A DNA stretch of 64,000 bases. It comes from Gentiana macrophylla (taxonomy: Eukaryota > Streptophyta > Magnoliopsida > Gentianales > Gentianaceae). The stretch lies in contig JAOBSW010000584.1 in the NCBI GenBank assembly GCA_026214975.1, positions 1-64,000 of the forward strand, given 5' to 3'. Each line of letters begins with the position of its first letter. Positions within the stretch are counted from its first letter, which is position 1. Positions 1-11,839 of this stretch are shown here, one piece after another. Position numbers and translations under genes: made by a program. A model generated the notes under the pieces. The model was not told the origin of the DNA and did no database searches. It saw nothing but the letters and a program-made list of their open reading frames with translations.

Positions 1-327
1 AATATTGATAATTTAGTCTCTAATTAAGTTTATTTTTCGATGGTCCTATTTTTTCTCCGCGACAATTTTAGTCCTGTAAGTGTTTTTTTTTTGTAAAATA
101 GTCCCGAAGCCGGAAAGACCACTACTGTGACTAAAATTGTCGCGGAAAGACCACTTATAGGACTGAAATTGTCGAAAATACCAATTTTAGTCCCGTAAGT
201 GGTCTTTCCGCATTCGTGACTATTTTTGCAAAAATAGACCACTTACAGGACTAAAATTGTCACCGGAGAAAAATAGGACCAAAATCGAAAAACAGGCTAG
301 TTAGAGGACTAAAATTGTAATTTAGCC
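1..327. mobile_element. Mutator-type foldback MITE, copy A (left end at or outside the window)
   Basis: This copy corresponds to the complete elements at 44867-45209 and 34915-35261. The sequence is almost one large inverted repeat: phrases such as 'tttagtcctgtaagtgg' recur in reverse complement. The right end reads GTAATTTAGCC and is followed by TATGTGAAT, the 9-bp target duplication that flanks the B copy on both sides. Compared with B it has many single-base losses, and its first 30 bases are garbled, so the left TIR and left target duplication cannot be read. It encodes no protein. The Mutator assignment rests on the 9-10-bp target duplications of the sister copies. Confidence 0.75.
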
Positions 328-550
328 TATGTGAATATATAATAAATAGACTTTTGCCAAGAAAAACACATTTACTAATAAATCAAGTTATAAGTACACA
401 CATGATTAATAAAGACAAAATTAATTTATTCGATTAATACCCCTATTTTATAATTATATGTGTATACTTTTTTCCATATATAGTTGGTGGTTACAACTAA
501 AACGTAAATAAAGGGAACTAAATCCTAGCAATTAAAGGTGGAGTAATTAT

Positions 551-2222
551 GAATTAGGAAAAATGGTGAAACCCTAATTTCCCAAAACTCCCAAAAGGTT
601 CTCTCGCTTCTTCCATGGCGATTTCTTCCTAATCTTTAAATGGCCACTCGCCACCGAATCCATTCAACGATCCTCCACTACCGCAAATCACCGAATCCAT
701 GGCGTCTCTACTCCCATCGGATTTCGCCCATGGCACTTTCAAAGGAGCCGATTACAATCCTCGAGCAATGAAACTACCTTACTAGGAAAATTCTCCTAAG
801 AAAGCCTAGCTTGAGATGATTCTGAATTTCTCGTTGCAAAACTTTTAAAGGTACTCTTTTGGGTTAATTGACCAAAAGCATGTTCTTCTTCGATTTGCTC
901 TCCGTGCATTACATACATTGTTCTCAAAATCTATTTGAATGTTAACGAAAACCAATGCGAATCCTTAAATGGACTTCAAATTTTCATTGATCGGGAACCT
1001 TCAATAGTTTCGATTTGGTTATCTTTCCTATGCTACCTATTCACTTGGTGAATCAGAATTTATTTTCTCTCTAGTTTCATCTTTTAGCAAACCATTACGG
1101 ATAGATAATGCGATGAACATCTTAATAGACCGCTTGCAAGAGTGCATGTAGAGATTGATTTGTTGGACTCGTTGCCATCTCGTGTTTGGATTCCGAGTGA
1201 AATAGGATCGCTTTTGGCAAGCAATCGAGCTTGAAACGGCTTTACCATCGTGATCTGCAGTTTGTTGGCACATAGGACATGAAGAACATTCTTACTTAAA
1301 TAATGTAGCTTTCAGACACTTTTACACACAAATATGAGACACATACACAAAGAATTCGACCAAAGCAAAGATTTAGGATACAATGTGCATACGCCTAATA
1401 TGGAAAACATACAACATTTTCGATATTGATAAGGGGCTGAATTGGTGTTAGAAATCGATACAAGTATCAAACCGTGGAGCGGAAAAGCCGGATAAAGGAA
1501 AACGGGTGATGGTTGAATCTTCAATCTCGAGGAAGCGGTTAGAGCAAGTGGTCCATGAGGACATGATAGATAGACAACAAACATCAATCGACATCGAACT
1601 TGACCTGCAAAGGCTCAATTTAGAAGCTTCAATTTTGAAGACCGACGAGCTATATCAAAAGGAGGGAAAAACTACAACTACCGACATGGCTTCAAGTGAG
1701 ATAAGTGCAACAAGTGTGGACACAAGGCTCGTTATGAGGGCTACACTTAGACTCACCAATTGTAGACAGGATCCAAATGGTCAACTACTCGATATTAGTA
1801 CGGACATGATCATGTCAATGCAGTGGTTGAATATGTTGCACCCTCTCTAGTTTTTAAAGGAATTGTAATTGCAAATGACTTACCTACAAGCAATTCCTTT
1901 GAGATGCTTTCATACCGGCACCGATGAAAACGCCAAAGCTATTGCTACAAACTCAATAGGTATAGATAGCAAAGAACTGCCTTGGATTAGCTACAAAATA
2001 TGGATTTTGACACCCAGGCTCAATGACCTGTTACATATCTCGATAGGGATGCCAATAAGGATACCAAGGTGAAGTTAACTGCTCAGAGTTCAAGGAAAAA
2101 AGAAAATATTTGATCTTTAGTTATTCTTTGGTTTCTTGTTTTTCTTTTCTTCGCTTTTCCTAAAGCTAGAAACTCGGCTTCGTGAGTTTCAAAAGCTTCT
2201 ATGAAATAAAATTTGTTTTAAA
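551..2222 (+). pseudogene. LINE ORF1-only retroelement, copy A, ORF broken by indels
   Basis: This is the duplicate of the intact element at 45438-47202. It is bounded by the same 17-bp target-site duplication (AAAGGTGGAGTAATTAT at 534-550 and 2223-2239) and ends in a short A run. The DUF4283/zinc-knuckle ORF readable in B is here split among frames: only short pieces survive, for example 1506-1850 and 1869-2072. Most differences from B are one- or two-base changes at CTG or CAG (B 'aagctgg' versus A 'aagccgg'; B 'tttctgat' versus A 'tttcgat'). Whether it is a true pseudogene or an uncorrected copy cannot be decided from sequence alone. Confidence 0.8.
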
Positions 2223-2350
2223 AAAGGTGGAGTAATTATAGGAAATTGAATCTTCCCAAAATCGTTATCCAATTTAAAAACAAAACAAAAAAACGCAATC
2301 ATAAGTATGCATCGTTAAGACTCGACCACCCAAGAATGATATTTTCCAAC

Positions 2351-2351
<1 letters not shown>

Positions 2352-2413
<62 letters not shown>
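2352..2413. repeat. (TG)n(TA)n microsatellite, copy A
   Basis: An uninterrupted GT run is followed by an AT run of roughly 50 bases. It lies inside the first minisatellite unit. The open frames reading YIYIYI here are artefacts of the dinucleotide repeat. Confidence 0.95.
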
Positions 2414-2416
<3 letters not shown>

Positions 2417-2465
2417 CGAGTGAAGCAACATTAACACGTGAAATAAGAATGTAATAAGAATGATA

Positions 2466-2722
2466 CTCATCCGTCTCCAATTTGTTTGAGACTTATTCCA
2501 TTTATACTGTCTCAAAATATGTCTCATAACTCTATAGCTAATTAGACTCAATTTAATTGCCTAATTGTCCCAATGTATTTTATAAAGTGAAAATGGTGCT
2601 ACATATAAAAAGGACAAAAAAACGTAAATTAGTCAAGTTTTAAACGACTAGACAACCTATTAATTGATGTCTCCTTAAATATTGTAGTTTAAAATGTCCC
2701 AAACAAATTGGGACGGAATGAG
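2466..2722. mobile_element. Stowaway-like MITE, copy A
   Basis: The ends read CTCATCCGTC and GACGGAATGAG as an inverted repeat and are flanked by TA on each side. That is the terminal pattern and TA target of Tc1/mariner-derived Stowaway MITEs. It has no coding capacity and matches 47457-47715. Confidence 0.8.
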
Positions 2723-2999
2723 TAATTTCCAATGTATTGAAAAATTACAGTGAGGTAACAATAACAAGTGAAGTAACAAGGCAATAAAATGATTATTTCC
2801 AACATACAAGAATATTATGAAAAGTAATAATACAAATGAAGTAACAATGCAATGAAAAGCATCATTTCCAACATATAGTATCAATTACGAGTGAAGTGAC
2901 AATAAAACATGAAGTAAGAATGCAATAAGAATGATTATTTTCAACATATAGTAACAATTACGAGTGAAGTAACAACGGAATTAAAAGTGTCGATCAAGT

Positions 3000-4360
3000 T
3001 TCAAATGTAGAATGTGGGAAGTAAAAGTGTCTCGATTTTATTACAATGTGATTGAGGTATAAGTCAAAGGCTTTAAATGTGTGAAGGTTATCATGGACTC
3101 ATTTATGTTATTATTTTATATTTAAAAGGTTGAATAAATTGATTTGACAGATTTAGTATTACTCATCAAATTATGGCAGGACATTTACTCCAATTTATGG
3201 CACGGCATTTACTCCATCTTTACCACACAAAAATCATGGTATTTCGTTGCATCTATTATAAATTTGTCTTTTTAACCACAAAAAATGTTATCATTCCATC
3301 CCTTTTTTATACATGTTTTGTCCTTTCGACCCTTCCCTAAAATAAATGAGGGTAAACGAGGATTTTTTTCGATCCAAACTCCTCTCTCTAACTAAAAATT
3401 TCCCAACGCTTTCTCTCTAACTTTCCTCTCACCCCGCTACACACCGTAAAACCTTTTCCGGCACCGACCGACCTTTTTCTTATTTATGGTTTTCTTATTT
3501 TTGCAGCATCTTCTTCTATTCTTTTCATCTTTCCTCCTAATAACATTCTCTTGCTTTTTCCGCCGACTTTGGCATCTTAATGGTCAAGCCGATTCTACAA
3601 AGATCGTGGTATTATAAGGTCTCGGGCTACTTTTGGTCTGGGACTTTCTTGGTTTTGATTATCCGGATGCCGCCGAAGGTGGTTTGACGTTGACAAGAGA
3701 AGTGTTTTTCGACCGTGGATTTTGTTGCATGTTTCGGGGGAAAGATTTGTATGTTTTTTGTTTTTCCTTTTGTTTTTCAGTCGCCGCCGCCAGAGTTTCT
3801 CTGGTGGTTTTGCCACACCCAACTCCTATGTTTTTTGTCCGCCATTCGGGATGAGGTTTTCTCTTTAGATTTCTCTGCATGCACGGTGGCGGAGTTTTTG
3901 GGGATCTAGGCTTTGCTTTTGGTTTGATTTGTCGCTTGTTTTTCTGTTGTTTTTTTTGGCTTTGTATCTAGTAAGGATTTCGTGTTGGTGGTCGTGGTTC
4001 GAGCACACCCGCATTTACTGATTTTCAAGAAATTTTCTTCCATTTTCGCTCATCCCTCCCAAGAGATTCCTTGCTTGGCTTGTTTCACTGGTTGTTTTTT
4101 GTGATTCTAGTTTACTAGGCTTTTGCGTTTGGTCCAACGAGTGGTGTCTTTGTCCGGCTCTTTCCGTTGTATTTTCGGCGTTAGTCCGGTTTCTTCATAA
4201 TCTTTTTCAATAATCTTTCGCTTGTGGAAAAGAATTGAGGGGTAAAAGAAGAAAATATAATAAATGCTAATTGATTTTCTAAATGGTTTTATATTGTGTG
4301 ACAAAATTTAAAAACTAAATGAAATTACATTTTGAGACATATGTAGTATAAAAATGTGTC
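3000..4360. other. Unassigned duplicated block, copy A
   Basis: This is a pyrimidine-rich stretch (ctctctaact, tttccttttg runs) that matches 48000-49420 in B. No ORF is consistent between the two copies. The 3' part (3900-4260) has a T-rich, LINE-tail-like composition, but I see no poly(A) tail plus target duplication, so I leave it unassigned. Confidence 0.5.
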
Positions 4361-4379
4361 AGCCTTCGCCAAAAACGCC

Positions 4380-5550
4380 CACACTTGTGAGTGTTAAAGT
4401 ATACTAAATATTGTTAATTATCTATGCCATCGTCGCCTTAATATTTTGGGAGGAGAGATGGTTGCCCACACTTGAGGGCATGTTAAAGAACATAAAATGT
4501 TAAATATCTACATATACACTTGATGGACGTGTTAAAATATTTAAAATGTCAATTATATTTCATCGATTAATATTTTGATGGTTGTATGTTAATTATCTAC
4601 CATCTCATCAACAGTAAAATTTTGGGAGACGTGGTAATTCAAACATTGTATCGTGAGCACGAGATAATCGGTTCAAACCTTGCTCCCAACATTGTTTTTC
4701 TCATTTATATTGTGTTGTCAGTCTTAGTTGGTATTGTGTGTTTGGGTCTCTTTGTTGGCTCTGTAGCATGCTTATATGCTTACACTCGAGGGATGATGTT
4801 AATTATCTACCGTAATTATATTGTGCACTTGAGGGGCGATGTAAATTATTTACCTCATTTATATTATGCAAGTGTTGGTCCCTTTATTGGCCCTTGTAGG
4901 CCTTATATGCCTACACTTGAGGGGCGATGTTAATTATCTACCTCATTTATATTGTGCAAGTGTAAGGTCAATTTGTTGGCATTGTGTAAGTGTGTGTCTC
5001 TTTGTTGGCACTTGTAGTGCCTTTATATGCCTACACTGGCGGGTCAAGGTTAATTATCTATCTCATCGGTGCAATTTTTTGGTTGAGATGGATTCAAACC
5101 CACACTTAAGGGCAAGGGTGTGTGGTCTCTTTGTTGGTATTGGTAACTTTATAGTCTCTTTGTCGGCTCGTAGTGTCTTTATATGCCTACACTTGAGGGG
5201 CCGTTGTTAATTATGTGCACTTATATTGTGCAAATGTTGAGTCTCTTTGTGGCATTGTGTAGTTTGGGTCTCTTTATTGACCCTTGTAGTTCCTTTATAT
5301 GCCTACACTCCAGTGAGGATGTTAATATCTACCTCATCACTTAAACTTTTAGTTGAGATGGAAATTAACACCCACACTGAGGGGCGTGTTAAACTATATA
5401 AAATGTTAATTTTCTATTTCATCAACTTAATTTTGGGAAAGTTTGAGAGATGGTAATTCAACACCCACACTGAGGACGTGTTAAATTATATAAAATGTTA
5501 ATTATCTATTACCGCATCAAATTAATGTTTCGGAGAGTTGATAGTTCAAC
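4380..5550. repeat. TRIM-like tandem array, copy A
   Basis: Units share 'tatatgcctacacttgag', 'tgttaattatctacctca' and 'ttggcccttgtag' at spacings near 120 bp. Short LTR-like pieces begin TGTTAA after a 'cttgagggg' polypurine motif. A degenerate tRNA-Met primer-site-like string ('attgtatcgtgagc'; B reads 'ttgtatcagagc') lies near 4645. It duplicates 49440-50680. The repeat array itself is certain; its origin from a miniature LTR retrotransposon is inferred. Confidence 0.6.
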
Positions 5551-5556
5551 GGTATG

Positions 5557-5620
5557 TCACTACGAAAATGTGTTTTTATGATGCAGCAGGCGCGTCGGGA
5601 TATACGCGTCATAAAATTCA
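5557..5620. mobile_element. CACTA-like transposon end, copy A
   Basis: The sequence CACTACGAAAATG is followed by a short inverted motif around 'gcgcgtcg' and 'cgcgtcataaaa'. The B copy (50688-50750) reads CACTACGAGAAAACAG, closer to the CACTACAAGAAA terminus of En/Spm elements. No transposase is nearby, so this is a terminal fragment. Confidence 0.45.
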
Positions 5621-6793
5621 AGTTGGATGAATTCTTAGTTTGATGAATCTTAACCGGTATACATAAAATACACAAACGCTAACCCCGAGGCTTAAGAAGA
5701 TAACGCAGATTACGTCTGGTTTGTGATCACTTTGATTAGTGATGTAGTGAGCGGGAAATGTTCTCAAGAAGAAATCAATGGATTCTACAACTAAGCCCAA
5801 ACACATTGTTGTCTCAGAGGCAATGGTTAAGCGTGGATGTAAGAGGTTTGTTAATCAGGCACATGATCAAAGCAATATTGTCTCAAGTATATGCTCGATG
5901 AATACACTCACCTCGCTTTGATTTCTTTTATTTCTTCACATCTTTACATTTTCGTTCATCTATTGCATTTGTTTCAACGGTTTCTAGTTTAAAAACTGCT
6001 TGGAGAGGATGGGTCGACCATGGAAGAGAGCAAAGGAGAAATAGAGCGTGGGAGCGGCAAAAGAAAAAAAAACGGAGAGAAGCTATACGGAAGAGTATTA
6101 GGGCTCGCTACCATAATAGATTTTGGAAAAAATATTATTTTAGTCATCGCGTATAATTGGCTGAAGCTTGTATAGTATATATAGTTACAACAGAGAGTTA
6201 TAGAACCTATCTAGAAGTATTCAAATATTTACGGTTACACTAATAATTACAGATAAATATTTTAAACTATATATGGTCTATCATGTTTTTAAATGTAATT
6301 ATTCACTCATAGTATATTTCATAATTTCTTCCCCGTAAAACACTTCACACACGTTATATCGTAACAAATAAATCAAAAGCAAAGATTTAAGCCTATTGTT
6401 GCATAATTTGGCCAAGTCTGGGTTTAAAAACCAATGACAATATCTTATAACCGCAAAAGCGTCTTCCTACTAAAAGCAATTGGATGGGAATAATGTAGCA
6501 GCCATGTAATTGACAGCTTTATTTCATTACTTCTCACAAAATGTGAATGAATACAATGCATGAATTCTTTAACTAAATTTTTTTTTTTTTTACTGAACAG
6601 CTGAAAAATAATATATTAAAAGAGATCCAGCAGAGGCTGGAATTTTTCTCAATACAACAGATCCACAAATTGAAAACTAGACTATAGTTGACTAAAAAAA
6701 TTAGAATGACAGAAAAAAAAAAATTAAGATACACTTGTGATTGTATAATCAGCCAGCCGTGAAATTAAATCTTCTGAAATATCTTGAAAAGTT
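5621..6793. other. Spacer downstream of laccase copy A
   Basis: No gene seen. This is the shortened counterpart of 50751-52405. It lacks about 465 bp present in B (B 51150-51610), with the join at a CTG shared by both edges, and it lacks the hAT-like MITE. The last 250 bases probably hold the 3' UTR of the minus-strand laccase. Confidence 0.6.
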
Positions 6794-9700
6794 CTAACAT
6801 TTTGGGAGGTCATGAGGCGGCGGGGGTATTTTAGTTGAGGGAGTCGGCCCATTTCCAACTTCAAAAGCAAATCCCAAACCACTATGGAGATGTGCATCCA
6901 AGTGACAATGGAAAAACCATATGCCCGGATTATCAGCTCTCGAACCGTATAACAGCCCATCCTCCTACTGGGACTGCTATAGTATTTTTCGTATCGTGGA
7001 TTGACAAAATTGAATTTTTGGTGTCGGTTCTTCGGGTTGAAGTTTCCAAAGCCTTGCAGGCCAAACGTAAAGTTGAAGCTATGCAAGTGCATCGGGTGGT
7101 CGTCCTTTGTTATCAAAGCAGTATCTTGTAGTACCACCGAATCATCGAATTAAACTTAAGAGGATACACTTTGTTGACTTTGTAACCATCACCAACGCTG
7201 GGTTCAAAATATTTCTATCATCGAGTGTAGTTGAACTTCAAGGGCGGTTCCTTTGGAAAGTCCTTGGTATATACTCCGACTGTCTTTTTATTGACAAAGC
7301 TTCTAACATAGAAGTCTTAGTAGGCAACAGAATGATGCATTATTCATGCTACTCACGCAACTCTTTGGCCTAGTGGCCCGGGGCAACTAACATTTCTGGC
7401 CCTCACAAGCTGGCTAAACTCAATCCAATGGTTATAAACAATTGCTCGTCAACTTTACGTGGAACTTCCCATAGAATGGATCGGAAACAAGCCCGATTAA
7501 GCCGGGTGAAGAATTTGTGGGCGAGTTGATGTATCGTTGAATGGCGGAAGAATAGGCATTTTTGGTGGAATTGACTTTGTGCTTCTTTATATTGAAGGAT
7601 TCCAACTGTGGTAGTGTTGTCGTCGCTCCGGCTATTGTGGTTTTGTGGGACGTCTTTTGCCATATAATACGATGCGAGGAGGTTGATTGGCGATCAATAG
7701 AACATCGTAGGTTTGAGCCGAGGCGACTACTAAAATATCGGTGACATAAGGATTTACGTAACAAGCATCACTCGCAATAAGCAGTAAAGGAGTGTCCGGC
7801 TATCTTGAAAAAGCAGATTATTCTTGAGTGCGGTGTTGATAACACGTAGCAAATCGTTTTCCATATACTACCGTTATCTTGTGTGTTCTGTTTCGTAACA
7901 TAGGATGACAAGGAAGAATAATCAGTAAAATTATGTTGTCAATATAATAAAAATGATTGTGAATTCGGATGTGTAGATTCATCCTTTGATATATATGCAT
8001 GCATCATAGTACTTACGATTTGTTGAGCATGGGTACAAACTTCACTGGCAAGCCATTTATGGTATACAATTGGATATGTTGAATGGAGCTCCGGTAACTA
8101 AAGACCTCTCTTCCAATTCAACAATATTTGCTTTCAATACTCTCCTGCAGTAATTTTTTTTTTTCATTATCAAACTTTGATTTTGACAATATGCATAGTG
8201 CATGTGCATTGTAATCATCAAATTTGAAGTTTCAAATTACCTAAAAGAATAGTGAACTCCCCATCAGGCTTTGCATATGGGTAGGACTGACCTCACGTGA
8301 CGTGAATGATGAGCGCTCCATGAACAGTTTCTCTCATAAAAGACGAGTGTGCATGCCACCAAAGGGTTCCTACTTGTTGTACTATGTTAAACCTGTATGT
8401 ATAACTTTTACCTGGGACTATCGGACACTGAGTTACGTATTCAGGTCCGTCTGCCCATGGAGTCATTCTTTGAAATATCCCATGCCTGTATATATATGCA
8501 TATTAGACCACTTAATTAGCTCTCTACTTCACACCGTACTAGCTAGTTTTACGTCTACAGATTTGCAAGGCATGTTGATTACCAACTTATGCAACGAGTA
8601 ACAAGAAAAACAATAAAAATGTGAATCGATAAAATACATCATCATAATCAAGAACAATTGTCAAAATATGGATAAAAGCGTGTTTAATTATGAACTTTTC
8701 ATTGTTATCTCGATCTTGATCATCATAAAATTTATTTAACTAAAAATACTTTATTGTACTACTATATGATGGATGAAATACTGAAAACAAAAATGCTACT
8801 AGTGCAACCACTCCGACACAACATGAAGTGTCACTGCGATCACTCATTACGTGGAAGTTGGATTAATTAATCTTTAAGAACACCTGTAGAGGATCTCTAA
8901 AAGATGATAAATCTTACTAATTCTAACATTTTCCATAAAAATACAAATTGAATCGAGAGAATATGTATTCAACGAACATGACGATGTCAACGCCACACAT
9001 GAGAATGTAATATTTGTAGTTTTAAAGTCGTTGCAGCATTACTACTACTTTATTAAATAGATACAGATCAAATTGTACTTCATAAATCCATTTTGTTTGG
9101 GACGTTTGATTTTCAATCAAACTTTAAACGTCTAATTAATCCTTCGAATTTCATCAAATGATTTAATACTTTTTACATTTATGTACTTTAAGTTTCACTT
9201 TATCATAACTCTAATAATATTACATCAATTAACGAAATTCAAGGATTAATTAGGACTTTTCTATCAAAAGGCTGAAATAGTGAAATGTCGTCACAAACAA
9301 AACGAGACCGAATCAAATAATTAATAATATTCTGGTATAAATCAATAGGCCTTATTAAGTAGTTGACTTCACATAAGTAGTGCAATATCTCTCGTGTATA
9401 GTTGTATAATAGAGCCAACTGGCCTTGAATTGACCTTATCGTTTTATTTTATTTTTCATTTTTCTTACTACATCAATTCTATTAGAGATGTATTAATGAT
9501 ATGAAAGACAACTATTATTGCGTCACAGTTTACATAAGTTGTTAATTATTTAAAATAGAATCGGTTGAAAAACTCAATTTCAACCCAGTAATTAACACAG
9601 CCAAGTTAATTGTCTTACCAATGAATACTGAGATCGTACGGTGACTTGTTAAATACATGAACCACAAGAGTATCACCCTCGTCCACATTAATAGTTGGCC

Positions 9701-9964
9701 CTGAAATTGTCCATTCACTGCAGTAATTTCATTTTCTCACACAAACGTATAATTGTGAGATTTCCCACCTGTTATATACCCAAAATAAATAAATAAATTA
9801 AGATTCAGATGTTTCATACAATTATAAAAATAAAAAATTGTAGTATATATTTGAAGCTAGGCAATACTTACATCAAATGAGTACTCTACAACTTTTGCAG
9901 AAGTATATGACAATGAAACAGCGATAATCAAAGCGTATATAAGCCAATACTTATTACTTGTCAT
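6794..9964 (-). pseudogene. LAC: Laccase (multicopper oxidase), copy A, frame-broken
   Basis: Duplicate of the intact gene at 52406-55587. Exons by homology and GT-AG borders: 9964-9872 (93 bp), 9768-9619 (150, expected 152), 8485-8241 (245), 8144-8017 (128, expected 129), 7887-6794 (terminal). The start ATG, signal peptide, splice sites and the stop after the LPKC-type end are present. One-base losses break the frame in exons 2, 4 and 5, and only short open pieces remain (for example 6724-7137 in the wrong register after the L3/L4 motifs). Most differences from B are single-base indels at C/G-rich triplets, so this may be a functional copy seen through uncorrected errors, or a young pseudogene. 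If functional it would be a secreted copper oxidase like its twin. Confidence 0.85.
9078..9330. mobile_element. Stowaway-like MITE in laccase intron 2, copy A (ends altered)
   Basis: It corresponds to 54707-54940, where the TIRs are clear. Here the ends read 'cttcataaatcc' and 'gagaccgaatcaa' in place of 'ctccctccatcc' and 'gacggatggag', so the TIR is no longer recognisable while the interior is conserved. Confidence 0.6.
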
Positions 9965-10074
9965 TTTGATTCTTGAAAATGATAAAAAAGAATACAGAGG
10001 ATATAATTAGGGTTCCTAAAGAATAAATAAAAAAGAGATTAAAGATGTGATATTACAGCAGGCTCTCTTGGCCC

Positions 10075-10082
10075 TATTTATA
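10075..10082 (-). promoter_or_regulatory. TATA box of laccase copy A
   Basis: On the minus strand it reads TATAAATA, about 110 bases upstream of the ATG at 9964. It is identical to the box of copy B. Confidence 0.6.
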
Positions 10083-10217
10083 ATGATTGAAGATCTGGGA
10101 CGTAGTAGACCGATTGGAACGAAGACTTTCTATAGTTTTCATGAATGAATTGAATGGTTCAAAGGATAAAAGTAATTAAGGTAATATAAAACTAATTGAA
10201 TGACAGAGGAGACTAAG

Positions 10218-11125
10218 CTAATGCATAGGATTTTTTTTTTTTTTTTTTTTTAGAGGGTATTGGGTTGGTTGCTTTAATTTGTTTTTGTTTAGTGGGAAGC
10301 TTCGTCAATGGCTTTGAATTAATAGGTTTTTGTCAAAGGACTAATTTGTGGACTTAATAGGGTTCCAGGGGCGATTATTTTATAAGACAAAAATAATTTT
10401 TGACTAAATTGCCCTTTTTTCCTTTTCCCTTTACATGTTTTAATATCCCCAAATTTTGGGGCTGTGCGTTGATTGTCTTATTTGTAATTGGGAGATGGTG
10501 AAGAAAAGCTGCCGGAGAAGAATAGGTCGGCGGAGGAAGAATCTGAAGAAAAGGTGCCGGAGAAGAGAAGAAGATGCGGAATTTGCCGAGAAGAGAAGAA
10601 TGCAAATCAGCTTTCTCTTTCGATTCTTTGCAATCCTTAACAATGGTAGGCTTTGAAGTCGGTGTTGTTCCGTTCAATCCAGACGGTTGGGAGCCGCCGG
10701 ATTCTTTGATTAACGAATATATTTGACTCGGCTTTTGATTTCTCCGTCGATGATTCGCTTTTCTACCTTAGTCGCGAGAGGAAGATTTGTCTTTCGGTTG
10801 GTGAAAACACTACCACCAAGACGCTTCATCTCCTACAATTTGTGCCGCCGGTGAGCCATATGCACCGCGGAGGGTTAACGGCGCCATGGTTGCCGGAGAA
10901 GCGATCGGTTTTTTTATTTTTTTATTTTTTTAATTTTAATTTTAAAGTTTAGGTTGTTACTATTAATTTTGTAACGTTATTACATTTTGGGACGGTTACA
11001 ACTTGTTTTTTTTTTTTTACTAATGCATAGGATTTTTTTTTTTTTTTTTTTTTAGAGGGTATTGGGTTGGTTGCTTTAATTTGTTTTTGTTTAGTGGGAA
11101 GCTTCGTCAATGGCTTTGAATTAAT
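10218..11125 (+). repeat. 105-bp direct repeats bracketing a gene-fragment insert, copy A
   Basis: The stretch from 'ctaatgcatagga' through a long T run to 'ggctttgaattaat' occurs at 10218-10323 and again at 11020-11125. The intervening 0.7 kb holds the eIF3d-like fragment. The same arrangement is in B (55843-55948 and 56666-56769), so it predates the large duplication. Confidence 0.85.
10643..10830 (+). pseudogene. eIF3d-like N-terminal gene fragment, copy A
   Basis: An ATG at 10643 opens VPFNPDGW followed by a PPD motif, like the start of plant eIF3 subunit d. After a frame break the next frame reads FDFSVDD. The acidic AEEDLSFRL stretch (clear in B) is damaged here. The conserved block expected between these pieces is missing, and nothing resembling the rest of the roughly 570-residue protein follows. 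See 56279-56458 for the better copy. Confidence 0.55.
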
Positions 11126-11280
11126 TTTGTATATTTTTTTTAGAATGCAGGTCATTACTTTAATTTCCCAGGTAAAAACTAACCGGATTTTTAATATGAT
11201 GCTATTGACATGTTCTTACACGATCTTAACCTGGAATTTTTCTTAGCTAGACAAGTTGATCGGTTGATGTGTTTGCTGTT

Positions 11281-11545
11281 ATTATCCGTCCTAAAATATA
11301 AGTTTCATTTAAGCTTTTCGTTTTGTCCGTAATTTAAATCAGTTTAAATAAGCAAAAAAGATCTATTTCATTTTCTCCATTTATCTCTTATTTATTATCT
11401 AACCACCAACTTTTCACTACTAGATCTGCATTAATAATAGTTAAAGGCTATTTTAAACTTTTCCATCAAATTAATGCATGGCATAATCAATTTAACCAAA
11501 CTTTTTAATCTATATGAAAAATCTCAAATGACTTCATATTTTTGG
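11281..11545. mobile_element. Stowaway-like MITE, copy A
   Basis: The left end is 'ccgtcctaaaatataag' and the right end 'tatttttgggacgaaag', imperfect inverted repeats in a TA-rich setting. It matches about 56930-57205 in B, where the left end reads CTCCGTCCTAAAA. Confidence 0.55.
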
Positions 11546-11839
11546 GACGAAAGTAGTATTATCTTTTCCTGCTTTCCTTTAAAAAAATTAAAAGAAAAAC
11601 CTCGGAAGCTTACTGATATATGAAATAACATATTCATTTGCCTTTCAAAGAAAAGAACAAAATAACCCCATGTGCACGATTTCGTTTGTTTTGCTAGTAA
11701 CGACAATTTATTTCTTTTGTTGGTGCTTAAAATGTAAAAATAGGTTGTGTCATGTAAGTGTATTCAAGATTAATGAGCATGAAAGGTTGATGGATTGAGT
11801 AGGAAGTGGGGATGAAGGGGTTAAAGTGTTCGCGTTGAA

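Larger units (their letters stand above)
2310..3000. repeat. Degenerate minisatellite (unit about 80 bp), copy A
   Basis: Units contain 'atttccaacatatagtaac', 'attacgagtgaagtaac' and 'aagaatgcaataagaatga' in the same order, repeated about four to five times. The first unit carries a (TG)n(TA)n microsatellite at about 2352-2413, and a Stowaway MITE splits another unit (2466-2722). Related units occur at 47310-47990 (duplicate) and as scattered fragments at 35430-35550. Confidence 0.75.

Noticed and set aside
2246..2480. Overlapping open frames reading YIYIYI on both strands
   Set aside because: They are translations of the (TG)n(TA)n microsatellite.
4586..5456. Three consecutive open frames of 69-115 codons with similar residues
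   Set aside because: They are translations of the TRIM-like tandem array in the noisy copy; the cleaner array in B has no equivalent frames.
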